Notes under the pieces: model-generated
Told to the model about the DNA's origin: nothing
The model's database searches: none
The model's input: only the letters and a program-made list of their open reading frames with translations
Program-made: the position numbers and the translations under genes
From: Hybos culiciformis
Taxonomy: Eukaryota > Arthropoda > Insecta > Diptera > Hybotidae
Reading direction: 5' to 3'
Assembly (NCBI GenBank): GCA_964007475.1
Contig: OZ023275.1
Coordinates: 15,851,829-15,915,828 of the forward strand
Length of the DNA stretch: 64,000 nucleotides
Part shown: positions 25,557 through 37,959 of the stretch, piece after piece
Layout: the number at the start of each line of letters is the position of its first letter
Numbering within the stretch: position 1 is the first letter of the stretch

Positions 25557-27759
25557 GTAAATTAGAGAAATCATCTAAAAAAAAGTTCATGTTTCAAACT
25601 TCTAAAACTTCTTGAAAAAAAAAAAAAACTTCAATTTTGTGATTACACGTTATTCTATGTGTTTAACTATTCTATCTGTATAATTTATTGTATTAACTTT
25701 GATAAAGTTTTATTTTGATTTATTTAGATAGAGAGATAGTCTTGTTTACAGCCTCTCGGTTCAAATATGGATTTGAGTTTTTCTGAGAAAAATCATCTAG
25801 ATTTTTTAATTTTTGGCTTACTTAATATTATTTTTGCATTTTAAGATTTTTTGTATTTTACATTATGTTTTTGTTTACATTATTAATAATGAAGTTGTTT
25901 ATTTATTTTTTCGCTAATAGTTAGTTTTCACTGTCATGTGGTTATATTTTTTGTGTAATTATTAAGAGAAAAATAGAAATAAATATAATTTTTGGATTAA
26001 TTTGATTGTTAATTATAATTTTTTGTAATTTGAAACCATGTAAAGTATATCGACCCAATCTTTTGATTTACATTGATTATAACTTATATAATATCAATGG
26101 AAGTCAAAACATTGTTGTTGGTTGTTAAATTGATTTATTTTATAAAAATATTATATAAATTTTTTTAAACAATATATATTTTTATTTTTATTTTTAATTA
26201 TAGTTACATATTATATTTACAACATACATTATGTATATATTGTTTTTTTTTTTTAATTTATCATAAAAGATTAAAATAGTTTTTGTTTAATGCCATTAAT
26301 TTAATAGTGTTTTTTTAATAAAGGCTGTAAGCTTGACATTCAAATAACAAAATACAGAAAAAAAAAAGGAAAAATGTGGTATTGCTGCAACACATAAATC
26401 ATAAAATGTACAAAGTTTTACTTTTTGAAAGCTTGTAAAACTATATGGCCAACAATATATATATAATTAATTTACCTAATACAGAATTGCCTATCGATTA
26501 CGATAGAAAAAACATAATTTTATTTATTTGTTTTATTATTATAATAATTTACTACATTTAACATAAAAAAAATCCCATAAGTATTGTTTATAAAAAAAAA
26601 GTATATACATAAATAACGAATTTGTCATTTAATTTTATGATGCAGAATTTATTACTGTTTACAAAAAAAAAAAACAATGACATAAATATGAATAAAAAGC
26701 CTAACTAAGCTGTTGTTAAATCCTTGACCTACCAGCCTTAATTAAAATGTTGATGACATTTTATATAATGATGAAAAAGATAATAAAATATTGTGGTTTG
26801 ATAAGAATTACACGTGAGTTGCTGCGGAAGAATCTAGAACTATATTTGATTTCCGATTCCATTACACAAGGCATATAGTAATAAATTTTGCAGTCATTTT
26901 GTTAATAATTTCGTCGAATCGTCATTACATATAAAACAAACATAATGTTTTTAAATTGGCTTTGTACATTTTTCAAAATTTCTCTTATCATTATAATTTT
27001 TGTTTCATCTTTCAGTGTATCAAAGGCATGATTCGTTAACAAGAAAGATTTGATCAAATAGTATTTTATTTATTATAACCACGATATTAGGATTCCCTGA
27101 AATAGACATTAATTTACATTTTAATTTTTATATTTTTGTTTTATAGACCTATATATATGTATGTGAATTTTAAGAATGTTATCAATTAAATCCTTAATAT
27201 TTTATAGATAAATTTTAAGATAGTTCTGTATTGACAATACTTACATTTTTAATAAAATAATAAGAATGGTGAATCAAGTAATTTTTGATATTGTTTGAAT
27301 AACGACATTACAATTCTGAAAACATTATTTGTTCTTATAATACTTTAACGAAGATTATGTCACTGTGCTAATATAATTTTAGTTATTTCCATAACATCTA
27401 TTTAATCAAATCTTAACGTTCTATTTGTGTTATTTAGCTAAGTTTTGGTTCTAGTTTTGGTCAAATGAAGCTTCCAACATTTTTTTTAACATTATAAGCT
27501 CAGTTTTATATTTGCATTAACATCAAAAATGAGCTTGAGAGCATGAGATTAAATTTATAGCATCAATCAATCTTTCTAATTTTAGATTGAAAATGATAAC
27601 CATATAACACCAAAAACGAAAAGCTATAATTTACTCTCAATCATTTGAGGAAAATTAGAATGAATTTAATAATTTATTTTTTGATGTTATTTTGAAATTT
27701 ATTTTGAAAATAAGAAAAATAAACAATTAAAAAAAAAAATTAATGAAATATAATTTCAG
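25557..27759. other. Intron; no gene seen
   Basis: About 2.2 kb of AT-rich intron separating the repeat I pore loop from IS6. No reading frame or repeat of note. Confidence 0.6.
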
Positions 27760-27863
27760 ACCAACGATGCATTAGGTTCTACTTATAATTGGATATATTT
27801 TGTGCCTCTTATAGTAATAGGCTCATTTTTCATGCTCAATCTAGTTCTTGGTGTTCTTAGCGG
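27760..27863 (+). CDS. cac: cac exon: IS6
   Basis: Encodes residues 387-420 plus two bases of a Gly codon. [20 protein letters not shown] leads into [15 protein letters not shown], the pore-lining IS6 with the [13 protein letters not shown] signature of the repeat I activation gate. The acceptor is TAATTTCAG|ACC at 27759 and the donor GG|GTAAGT at 27864. The split Gly codon can be completed by A (from 28485) or T (from 31405), so both downstream AID exons splice in the same frame. Confidence 0.96.
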
Positions 27864-28484
27864 GTAAGTTTTATCTACGAATTGAAAAAAAAAATAAATA
27901 AAAATAAAAAAAAGTATTATATAAATATGTTAAATTTGTTTTACGTTATTATTATTTTTATTTTCATTTGTATATAATATGATTTGAAATGAAATGAAAA
28001 TATATTATTAATAAAATTTCCGTAAATATTGTACAAAAATTTTCTTAAGATTCATCGAAATTAAAAAAAATATGATATTTATTGCTTATTTTTGTTTTAA
28101 AATTCTTTTAAGTTTGAGATAAATATTTCATGAAGTTATTTTTTTCAAAAATAAACCCCCAATTAATAAAACATAATATTTAATAATTTTTTTTAATATG
28201 TTTTTTTAGATGGTTTCATTTCTATGGTCAAATTTCTGATAAACAACAATTTTATTTAAATCTTTTTAAAGAATCCACCAAATCAAATTATATGAAACAC
28301 ACATATCTGATTTTTAAATTTTAATCTTAATTTGAAATTGTCGATGAATCTTAAATATAATGTTTAAATAATGTGAAATAATTTTCATTTGAGTTTTGTT
28401 TTTATTGATGATCTTTTTTTTTTAATTTGTATTCTTTATTTTTAAAAATGTTCTTTATTGTTAAATACTCGAAAAAAAATCTAG
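27864..28484. other. Intron; no gene seen
   Basis: AT-rich intron before the first alternative I-II linker exon. No feature apart from T- and A-rich tracts. Confidence 0.6.
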
Positions 28485-28600
28485 AGAGTTTTCTAATGAA
28501 AGAAATCGTGTTGAGCGGCGCGTACAATTTCAAAAAATGCGAACCACACAATTATTTCAGGATGCAATGGCAGCTTATTTAGAATGGATTACTCAAGCAG
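28485..28600 (+). CDS. cac: cac alternative exon I-II-a: variant AID
   Basis: First of two alternative 116-nt exons for the start of the I-II linker, encoding 38 residues. It opens EFSNERNRVERRVQF and ends AYLEWITQA. Aligned with the partner at 31405 it keeps the Tyr, Trp and Ile of the Cav-beta interaction domain. It replaces the usual QQ-E--L-GY pattern with TQ-Q--M-AY, and lacks the QxxER motif used for G-beta-gamma binding. The acceptor is ATCTAG|A at 28484 and the donor G|GTGTAT at 28601. Phase is 2 in, 1 out. The length is not a multiple of three, so joint use with the partner shifts the frame. Drosophila cac has an equivalent I-IIA/I-IIB pair. Confidence 0.9.
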
Positions 28601-31404
28601 GTGTATATAATTTGCTTCTTCTTTTGATTTTTTTGTAACAATCTTAATTTGTTGTGATTGCAATTGAAAGAAAAATTTAAGCAAAAAAATTTCCTTTAAA
28701 AAAAAAGTACTTATATTAAACAGATGAATTTGATTAAAATAGTAATTTGATAAGAGCTTGCTCAATATATATATATATATACTGTGGGGTACTTAATCAT
28801 TTATTGATTGCTATAACAACATATAGCCATAGTTAACTACCTTAATATAATAATAGTTGAAAATTAAAAAAAAAAACCTCCTATATCATATAATATTTAT
28901 ATAAATTATGCTTTAAATGCATAATTTTTGTAGAGACAGTTTCATGTTTTTCTGCCATTTCATTTAATCAAGCATATAAGATATAATTTTAATAGTATTA
29001 AGAGAGCTTTCGAATATTTTTTAATTATAGATTGGACCTTAATGGCAAATATATACTACGTGTGTATTTAGGAACAATAATAAAAATACATATATAGATT
29101 TTAATCATTATAAATAAATATGTTTATAAAATTAATTTGATAAATAAAAAACATAAGAAATAAAAATTGAATTCGAAAGCTTTCGTAATATGATTTAAAT
29201 GTTGACGTTTAAGTGTCCCACTTAAAAAAAATAAGAAAGAAAGTAGTTTACGCCCCATACAATCTTTATGAAAATTAAAAAAAAAATTATGCAATGAACT
29301 ATCCCCTGTTTTGAAAAATTTATTATCTGAGGTGTTTGTGTTATTTAACTTTTATTAAGCTATGCTATATTATTATAATATTATATAATTCCCGTTTGTG
29401 AAATGTGATGAATATTGTTCCCATATTATATAAAATAACAATAAACATTATTATGTTAATTTTAATAAAAAAAAATATAATTAAAAAAAATTATAGAAAG
29501 AATTTCATTTAATAGCATTCACCTACATATGTATTCAAATTAATTATATGGCTAGTTCATTTAAAGTTCTCCTTTGTAGTCAATAATTATGATTGACAGA
29601 AAAAGACACCTTAAATATAACTTCAATAAATTGTAATATTTATATAAAAATACCCATAGTGCATATCGAAATTTTTTTTTTGCAAAAATCCAATCCTCAA
29701 AAAATTGTTTTTTTTTGTAATCACGAATGGAAGCATAAATATCATGGCCATTACGTAAGTACGTTCATTAAGAAAAAAAAAATTAAATGAAATAGTTGTG
29801 TGTCATTTAAAAAACTACATAACATTATACATATATAACATTATTATACACATACTACATACCACATTATCATAATACAAGAGATTTATTTAATTATAGC
29901 GATGTAGGATTGCAAAATTAATCAAGATAGATAACTAGAAAGACGATAATTTTGATTCGCGTTTAAAAACTAATATATATATATAATGAAATAATGTTTT
30001 ATTTATGTGTAAAATATCAACTTGTACTATGTTGGAGATTATTAGGAATTTGAAACGTTTTGTCTAGATTGGTTATACATTATATCCATAAATGTATCTT
30101 TGTATATAAATTTAGATTACCTAATTGTTTGTTACACTTGTAAATATGTAATTATATATATATATACAAAGAAATTAAAACTAAATCATTATTTTGTCTT
30201 TGGAATTGGGTAAAGCCGCAATATGAATAATTTTGAGTTTTTTTATAGCTTAAGAAGAGATATTAAGACTACTATACTACTACTACTATTCTATTTTTAC
30301 AGTTTAAATTGTAATTTTTGATTTAATATAGTACAACATACCGATTAATATTTGAGCCCTTCAAAATAAAATTCAATAATACTTTAGAATTAAAATATAT
30401 TCTAGAAATGATACAAAATAAGCATATACAAATCCATTTAATACACTCAAACACTTCGAAAACAATCATTACATTACACTCATATTATTTCCTTAACTGA
30501 GAATGCTCGGAAAACAAAATAGATTAATTTTTTTTTTTTGTAATACAACACTACCGCAATAATTTGATCGAAGTTCATATCCTTAAACTAACAAAATTTT
30601 AGAAGAAAAATAAAGAAAAAATCTCACAAATATTTAATAATAATAGTGCAACAAAATAACACTTATATGCAATGTTAATGGTACATGTATAAAAATTTGG
30701 TTAATAATGTTAAAAAAAAAAACTAAATTTCCTCAGCTTCAACACAAAATTTTCTGGTAATTGTTTTGACATTTTTGTAATCAAATTTTATAATTTTTTT
30801 TTCATATTATAAGAACTTCGAACCAGAGTGTGATTCGCTGTATTGGAATTCCTACAATATTTACCCCCCATAAAGTATTAATTGTATAATTTCTTTCACC
30901 TAACGTGTTTATTGTTCACATAATGGTTATGTATGATTAATTATAAGTACGCTTAGATATTTTTCGATCTTGTTACAGTTCAAGAGGGATGAGGTATCAT
31001 GGCTATAAAAATGTTTTGGAGGAATATTTATGAGTTTTATATGTTTTCGATATAGGTTTTCTAGAAAAAAAATCTATAAATACTAACTTTTTATTCTCAT
31101 GTACCAAAAATTACAACACTTAAACTTAATGTATACTTAAACTTTAATTTTTTTTGAATTATTCTATTATTTATTTTATTAAGATTTATTTTAACATTTC
31201 CTTTTTACTTCATGAATAATATATATTTTTTATTTTATTTTAATTTTTTTCTATCAATTATGTTAAATATAATTTGTTTTAATTTAATATTATTATTATT
31301 ATAAATATATTTTTTAATTATTAGTTTTTATTTTCAAACCATAAAAAGAAAAAAAAAATTATCCTAAAAAAGAATCATCCGTAAATAAATTAATTCTTTT
31401 GTAG
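28601..31404. other. Intron between the alternative AID exons; no gene seen
   Basis: About 2.8 kb, AT-rich, with an (AT)n tract at about 28764-28781. It would be expected to hold control elements for the choice between the two AID exons. None was identified by eye. Confidence 0.5.
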
Positions 31405-31520
31405 TGAATTCGCTAAAGAACGAGAAAAAGTAGAAAATAGACAGGAATTTTTAAAACTTAGAAGACAACAGCAACTAGAAAGAGAGTTAAACGGCTATGT
31501 TGAATGGATATGTAAAGCTG
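31405..31520 (+). CDS. cac: cac alternative exon I-II-b: canonical AID
   Basis: Second AID exon, also 116 nt and 38 residues. It begins [15 protein letters not shown], followed by [20 protein letters not shown] and CKA. With the next exon's Glu it fits the classic alpha-interaction domain (QQ-E--L-GY--WI---E) that grips the Cav-beta subunit. It contains QQLER, a QxxER motif known to bind G-beta-gamma in Cav2 channels. The acceptor is TTTTGTAG|T at 31404 and the donor G|GTAGAG at 31521. Phase matches exon I-II-a. Isoforms with this exon should be open to beta-subunit and G-protein modulation as in vertebrate Cav2. That functional reading is inference. Confidence 0.94.
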
Positions 31521-32210
31521 GTAGAGTATTTTATTACATAATTTTTGTTCTTTTACTAAAACACAAGAAAAATGAAAAAAAAATATTAAACATTCTATAA
31601 TAATTAGTATTACTTTAATTTATATATATAAATATAGTCACGAAAATATCAATTTCGTTTATATACCTAAATTTTTAATAGTTCATGTAGATGATTTAAA
31701 ATTTTTTTTTTGTAGAATGCAAATGTGTAAATTTCGAAATATTAGTCTTGTAAATGTAGAAAATTAATTATTTTTTTTTAAAAATAATTACTAAAAATAA
31801 TAAATATATTTTTTTTGTATACACATTTTAAATAATAGGTGCTTAAATTTAAAAAAAAAATATTTTTTTTTTTACTTATTTTGGAATAATAAAAATAGTA
31901 AATTTTCATTATTTAAGAAGAAATTTTATTAAATTTAACTTAAAACATTCAAAATTGTGCAAAATTATTGAAGACACAAAAGTTTTCTTTATCCATAAAT
32001 TGAAGTAAAATGGGTATACAAACGATCAAGTTAGTAGGAGGGCAGACTGCTCGAATAATATGCATACCATTCTAATTTTTGTAATAAAGTTGTATAGCGG
32101 TTACATAATATAATGAAAATTCACAATTTTTTTATTTTCGATAAACATACGTGTGTTATGAATTATTGAACTAATATTGTTATTTTTTATTCTTCTTCGA
32201 AAAATTTCAG
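31521..32210. other. Intron; no gene seen
   Basis: AT-rich intron with A/T runs. The end (ATTTTTTATTCTTCTTCG...TTTCAG) is a good pyrimidine-rich acceptor for the next exon. Confidence 0.6.
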
Positions 32211-32270
32211 AGGAAGTAATACTAGCCGAAGAAAGAACCACCGAAGAAGAAAGAATGCACATAATGGAAG
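32211..32270 (+). CDS. cac: cac exon: I-II linker, acidic segment
   Basis: A 60-nt exon coding for (E)EVILAEERTTEEERMHIME. It supplies the Glu that ends the AID in both alternative forms. The acceptor is AATTTCAG|AG at 32210 and the donor G|GTAATT at 32271. Phase is 1 in, 1 out, so it could in principle be skipped without a frameshift, but the AID Glu would then be altered. Highly charged and cytoplasmic. Confidence 0.93.
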
Positions 32271-32337
32271 GTAATTTATTAAAAAAAAAAAAAAGTATAA
32301 AGTAACAATTAAACCAAAAAACATTATTTTATTTTAG

Positions 32338-32442
32338 CGAGAAGAAGAAATGCTGCCAAAAGGAAAAAGCTGAAAAGCTTAGGGAAATCGAAATCGACTG
32401 ATACAGAAGAAGAAGAGGCAGAAGAAGATTATGGAGATGATG
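32338..32442 (+). CDS. cac: cac exon: I-II linker, basic then acidic stretch
   Basis: A 105-nt exon encoding residues 481-514. A strongly basic run (RRRNAAKRKKLKSLGKSKS) is followed by an acidic one (TDTEEEEAEEDYGDD). The acceptor is TATTTTAG|CG at 32337 and the donor G|GTAATT at 32443. Phase is 1 in, 1 out. KSLGKSKST offers Ser/Thr residues in a basic setting that could be kinase targets, which is inference. Downstream splicing goes either to a 21-nt candidate microexon at 33656 or directly to 35165. Confidence 0.93.
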
Positions 32443-33655
32443 GTAATTGAGAATTTTTGAAGCTATCTCATAAGAGAAGAATATTTGTTTTTGAGTGGAA
32501 TATATTTTATTGAATAAAATAAATCCCTCCAATAATGCAGGAATTATAGAATGATTTCAATCGATTCAAATATCGTTAATTTGTTTCATTGTGTTTATCG
32601 TTCTTGTTTTGTATCCTGTGCCATTGAATCAAGAAACAATTGCATTTAAAAATAGCCCCTAAGTTTAAGTTCTTCATTGTGACGAATTGTTATAATTCTT
32701 CTTGAATTATTAAATTGATTGTACGAAGTGTCTTTATACTGCCTCAAAAAGGATCAGAACCCAAAGAAAATATTTTAGACATTTATTTTACAATTATTTC
32801 AACATAAATTCGCTTCACATACATTCAGAAATGTTGGGAGTGAAATGATAAAGCAAGAAAGAATTAAGCGTCTCAAATACTCAACGTTGTGTATTGAATG
32901 TCTTATAATTTATATATTAAATTATTAACAATATAATTATAAAATTATTCAGATTTTACTTAATTAATTACATAAATTTGATTTGTTTTAAAAAATAACT
33001 AGTTCGCTTTAACTGAAATATTTTTAAGTTGCTTAATCTCTTAAATACGAATACCTATGTTAAATTAAAAAACTTTAATTGTGACTATGAACTCAGTAAT
33101 AACACACTGTTGTCTTAGAAACCCTATTCCCGAACTCATTGAGCAAAGATACTTGTTTAAAAATCCAATTCTTTTTTCGAGTGGGAATAGAAGAATCATT
33201 GAAAGTGATTACATGATTTCGAATGTGTCACTTCGCAGTAAATTCGGCTACCACACTCAAACAAACAAAATTATGTTTTTAAATTATGGGTAACTAATTC
33301 ATAAATTTGAAACTAATTCAGTACACATTTTTTTACCTTATTAAAAATTATGAATAATATATAAATATAATAATCTTATTTAATTTTCAATTAAATTCTT
33401 ACTAATAGAACTTGATTACATTTTATCAACGCCTTGTATTAATTTTTCTCAATTTTTACTTAATTAAAGGTATTTTAATATAATCAAATTAAATTTTATA
33501 AGAATTGTACGGACTTAAAATATATATTCGACATCGAAAAAATATTATTTAAATTGATATAATTAATTTTGAGCATAATGAAAAATAATGTAATAATGTA
33601 CGTAAATATGATTGCAGAATTCTAATTATGAATTTTAATAACTATCTTTTTACAG

Positions 33656-33676
33656 TTGTTGATACTTCAATTAAAG
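33656..33676 (+). CDS. cac: Candidate cac cassette microexon in I-II linker (VVDTSIK)
   Basis: 21 nt bounded by a good acceptor (TATCTTTTTACAG at 33643-33655) and donor (AAAG|GTAATA at 33677). Its phase is 1 in, 1 out, exactly that of the flanking exons at 32338 and 35165. Inclusion changes DD-GYLK to DD-VVDTSIK-GYLK with no stop. It adds Thr and Ser to the cytoplasmic linker, possible modification sites. The supporting evidence is splice signals and phase only. I do not have a remembered orthologous peptide to confirm it. Confidence 0.55.
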
Positions 33677-33843
33677 GTAATAGAAAAATACTTCGCTTAA
33701 AGTTTTAAAGCTAACCTAAAAATAAATTTAAATAATAATTATCTAGTATTATAATATATATATTCAAAAAACTGATATAAAATATAAATTAACTAATACT
33801 TATTGCTACAAATTTTTAGCTTTTATTTAAACAATAATATTTA

Positions 33844-33935
33844 TTATGCACAGAAAAGAATTTTCCATTATTAATTAAAAATATCTGAATCAATATTGAA
33901 ATTCATCTAGTTAATATTTATCTTTCTGTGCATAA
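33844..33935. repeat. Small inverted repeat
   Basis: TTATGCACAGAAA on the left pairs with TTTCTGTGCATAA on the right, with further partial pairing outward, about 92 bp across. A MITE-like fold-back is possible. No target-site duplication was established. Confidence 0.4.
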
Positions 33936-35164
33936 GAGTTTATATAATAATATTATGTAAATTCAATTTAAATTAAAATATTCTAAAAAAAATTATTTTA
34001 ATAACAAACTATTCTATGCGCTTAATAAACAAACTTTTTTTTTATTTTCAATGTAGAAATTATAATAAAGCTACTCTGGAAAAAATTTAAATTCTATAGA
34101 ATTGATTTCAGCATTCATTTCAATTTCTGAAATGAAGTTTCCATTTTATTGTATTTTTATATTGGCATCTTAAACTTTCCGTATGTTCATTTATTCACTT
34201 AATAAAATCTTTTATCCATCAATGAATTGCATTTTTCGATCAATATTTACGTTCAAAAAGTAAAAATAAGCAAAATTATAATTAAAAATCCGAGTTCTGA
34301 ACTTATCAAAATCAACCCTAAAACTAGTTTTTGCTGATTTCATATAAATGTTCCCCAAAATTTGCCATAATTTAACGCTGTTAGTTTATAATTTTTAGTG
34401 CTGTTTGCTCGATTTAACTTATTCAACCAAAATTTACTATTTTCGTACATTTTAATCTCATTAACTATAAAACAGATATGCAAGAGTGCAATGTTTTTTT
34501 TTTGATAATTATAGATTTTAAAAGCAAATATTTAATTAGCCATAAATTTAAAAATAATATATTTTAGGTACCTACATACAAAATATATACATAATTATGA
34601 ATATAATAAAAAATTTAATGCTTCTTTGAAAATAAATATTTTAGATTTTTTTTTAATAAATATAAATTAAAACCATCTGAAATAATTTGTTTGTTTTCTA
34701 AATAATTTGTTGTGTTAATGAACCCTAGATTTTAACCTACTTTTAGGGAAGAAGAAAATTTTTTACGATCATATCATCGCTATTTTTAAAGTTTTAAAAA
34801 CAATATATCAGTAGTTGATAAGAGTCATTTCCTGGCATGATTTGAAGATAAAATATAAATATCATAATATCGAATGCGAAATAAAAAATGATTATTATTA
34901 ATGATCTGAAATTCGAATGAAAATAAATTTTTGAAATAGTTCATAAAATATATATATATATCTAAATATATGTACACAGTATATTTAAAAGTACATTCAT
35001 ACATATATATTTATATATATAATTTTTTTCGAAGTTAGTTTTTTAGAACTAGCAATGGATTTAAGTGGTTTTGCATTTGCGGCTAGAAGTAGAAATATTA
35101 TAATTTATAATACCGATTAATAATTATTATTTTAATCTAATAAAATTTAATAATTTTTTTTTAG

Positions 35165-35362
35165 GTTATTTGAAATCAAAAGTAAAATCGCAAGGGAAAT
35201 GTAATGACTTCTGGCATGCAGAAAAAAGATTTCGCTTTTGGATACGCCATACTGTTAAGACACAATGGTTTTATTGGTTCGTTATAATTTTAGTATTTTT
35301 AAATACTTCCTGTACAGCTGTAGAACATTATGGTCAACCAGATTGGCTGGAAAGTTTTTTAT
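35165..35362 (+). CDS. cac: cac exon: end of I-II linker, IIS1
   Basis: Encodes residues 516-580. GYLKSKVKSQGKCNDFWHAE is followed by the pre-S1 KRFRFWIRHTVKTQWFYW. IIS1 comes next (FVIILVFLNTSCTAVEHY), then the outer loop GQPDWLESFLY. The acceptor is TTTTTTTTAG|GT at 35164 and the donor T|GTAAGA at 35363. Phase is 1 in, 1 out. The frame stays open past the donor for about 20 codons, which is intron read-through and not coding. Confidence 0.95.
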
Positions 35363-35750
35363 GTAAGAATGTTAATTTTGCAATATATGTACTTACAATA
35401 GGTCGACGATTTGGAATTAATTTATAATGAAAACAAAAACTCAGAATAAAAAAGTATATTATAATACCGAACACAAATTTTTGAAAATCAAATTTTAATT
35501 AAAAATTAATAAAGAAAAACTATTAAAAAGTTTTCAGCTCTTTTATGAAAATACTATCTACAAATATATGGTTTTGTTCAACTAATTTTATGTCAAAATT
35601 TATCCCCTAAAATTATTCCGAATCGTTAATAATGTATTAAATTTAAATGTTTTTTATTTTAAAAAATAAAAAAATTAAATTATAATATAATTATTATAAT
35701 ATTATTAATATAATAGAAACAAAGCAAAACAAAACAATATTTCTTTACAG
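35363..35750. other. Short intron; no feature
   Basis: 388-bp AT-rich intron between IIS1 and IIS2 exons. Confidence 0.8.
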
Positions 35751-36264
35751 ATTATGCTGAATATGTATTTTTATGTTTATTTATGATGGAAATGTGGATC
35801 AAAATGTATGCCCTTGGCCCACGAATTTATTTCGAATCATCATTCAATCGTTTCGATTGTGTCGTCATTAGTGGTTCGATATTCGAAGTTATATGGTCTG
35901 AAGTTAAGGGCGGCTCATTCGGTTTATCTGTGTTAAGAGCTTTACGTTTATTAAGAATATTCAAAGTGACTAAATATTGGTCATCGTTACGTAATCTTGT
36001 TATATCGTTATTGAACTCAATGAGATCAATTATTTCATTGTTGTTCCTGCTGTTCTTGTTCATTCTTATATTTGCATTATTAGGAATGCAATTGTTTGGT
36101 GGACAATTTAATTTACAAGGTGGTACACCAGAAACTAATTTTAACACATTTCCGATTGCACTTTTAACTGTATTTCAAATATTAACGGGTGAAGATTGGA
36201 ATGAAGTAATGTATCAAGGTATAATATCGCAAGGTGGAGCTAAAAAAGGAATGATTTATTCATT
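35751..36264 (+). CDS. cac: cac exon: IIS2 to repeat II pore loop
   Basis: The largest exon in the window (514 nt, residues 582-751). IIS2 ([20 protein letters not shown]) and IIS3 ([18 protein letters not shown]) come first. IIS4 follows ([19 protein letters not shown]), with Arg/Lys every third residue. Then come the S4-S5 linker ([16 protein letters not shown]) and IIS5 ([20 protein letters not shown]). The pore helix and selectivity filter ([12 protein letters not shown]) have the Glu codon at 36191-36193. The exon ends GMIYSL at the start of IIS6. The acceptor is TTTACAG|AT at 35750 and the donor TT|GTAAGT at 36265. Near-complete agreement with remembered insect Cacophony makes this the firmest exon. 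Confidence 0.98.
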
Positions 36265-37860
36265 GTAAGTCAATTTATAGATTCTGAAACTTTTATGTGT
36301 CATTTATTAATTACAAAAAAAGCTATATTTTTTCACAAAAAAACTAATTATTTTTTTATATTTTTTTTTACATCGCCTCAAGTGTTCTCTGCTATAAATA
36401 ATTTTCTAAATTAAATGAGAATATATAATTTTGTTGAATTATTTGTCAATTGTATTTAACTTTACTGAATACATTATACAGTGTGAATAAATACGTATAG
36501 GTAAACTTTATTAATCACGAAAATTTTTCAATTCTTTCTATTTGACGTTATAATAATAAAAAGCTTTTTCATGAAAATTTTTTTTTTAGTATTCTCTGCA
36601 TTCTTACTAAAAACTGTATAAAAAAATATAAAAAGTCCAACTTATTTTGATCAAAATTCAACGGATCCCAAATTTGATTTTCAAGTATAAGCTAATAAGT
36701 ATGTAAGTAAGATTGCAGTTCAATCTATTATTCTAATTCAATATGAAAATATTCGAAAAATCATTCAATCAATAAATTATTGTTCTGGACTAACTATAGT
36801 TTGTCCTATTTATATGATTAATTGAATGTAAAAATAACCATATACTTTCGATTTTTTTCCCAGTACATATCCAAAAAAAGTTCATAGAATGATTTTAAGT
36901 TAAGTTATAGTAATAAATAAAGCTACTATCTTATCTTTGACAAATAAAATTCAACAAATTCGCTAAAAGGTTAGCTTGCTTGATGGCCTTATTTCTAATA
37001 ATAAGAAACGCTAAAGTATTTAAAATCAAATAAAAAATTTTTTTTAATTGTATATTGGCTAATGAAAAATATACTAAAATTTATGCTGTGTGCTAAGAAA
37101 ATATCACTGCTATTGCTTTTTGTATTTTGCTTAAATTTTGGTTTTTTTTTTATCAATTTCATTTTTAATTTAATTTATGTTTAATTTTTTTTTATAAATT
37201 GTTTATTAAAATCCTTTTGTGAAATAATCCAGTTAAATTTTGCAAATATAATACTATGTATAAATAAAAATCATACATGGAATATTCTTACCCTATAGAA
37301 AGCAATTATTGAGGTTTTCCTCGATCGATTGAAGAATTAAAAAATTTAAGTTTATTTTTTTAAGTTTAATTTAATTTTTAGAATTTTATGATTTCTTATA
37401 AATTCATTTTTTAATATGCCGCAAATTTTTCATATGTAAACACCCTCACCGCCTTCCTAAAAGAAATTAACAGAAGTTGCTGTATATAGCAAAAAAAAAT
37501 TTTATATTTCTACTATCGTGGGTATTTCTGTTATTGTGAGCACAAGACTGAGGTTGGCTGCGATAGTTCATTTAATAAAATTCGTTTTGGTTCAAAAGCT
37601 TTGGTGGATAAGGATTTCGGTTAAATAAGGCGATTTATTTTATGAAATATACATAATGGTAAATTAAAAAATTAAATGAAAATATGCCTGTATTTCCAAA
37701 TAAGCCAAAGAAAAAATTTCCATTAGGGTTATTTTCTTTATTTTTTGGCATCAAAATTGAAATGAGTAGTTTCGGTATTATATACTTTTCGACCTATGTG
37801 AAGCATGCGGCCACTCTTACTTAACATGTTCAAATCATCGTAAATGCATAATAATTAATT

Positions 37861-37959
37861 CTTTTGATGAAATTCAATTTTCCTTTCATCGCCTCCAGTT
37901 CTTGCAAGAATTTCTACCACTCCCCAAATTTTTCCAAGCTCCCACTTTGGGAAACACTG
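37861..37959 (-). mobile_element. Probable hAT transposon terminal fragment
   Basis: Read on the minus strand the segment begins CAGTGTTTCCCAAAGTGGG, the kind of terminus typical of hAT elements. It continues through a GC-richer stretch unlike the surrounding intron. No matching left terminus or 8-bp duplication was found, so it appears truncated or decayed. The family assignment comes from remembered terminus patterns. Confidence 0.45.

Larger units (their letters stand above)
32443..35164. other. Intron holding a microexon candidate
   Basis: About 2.7 kb between I-II linker exons. It contains the 21-nt candidate exon at 33656-33676 and a small inverted repeat (33844-33935). An open frame at 33081-33293 has no recognisable similarity and no usable splice phase. 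Confidence 0.5.

Noticed and set aside
35047..35064. 18-nt phase-compatible segment (would add LAMDL) after TTTTTTAG, just before the IIS1 exon
   Set aside because: The donor AA|GTGGTT is weak, there is no GC enrichment, and the strong acceptor at 35164 follows within 100 bp. Likely chance.
35827..36147. Minus-strand open frame of 106 codons
   Set aside because: Lies opposite the repeat II exon and exists because of codon usage on the coding strand.
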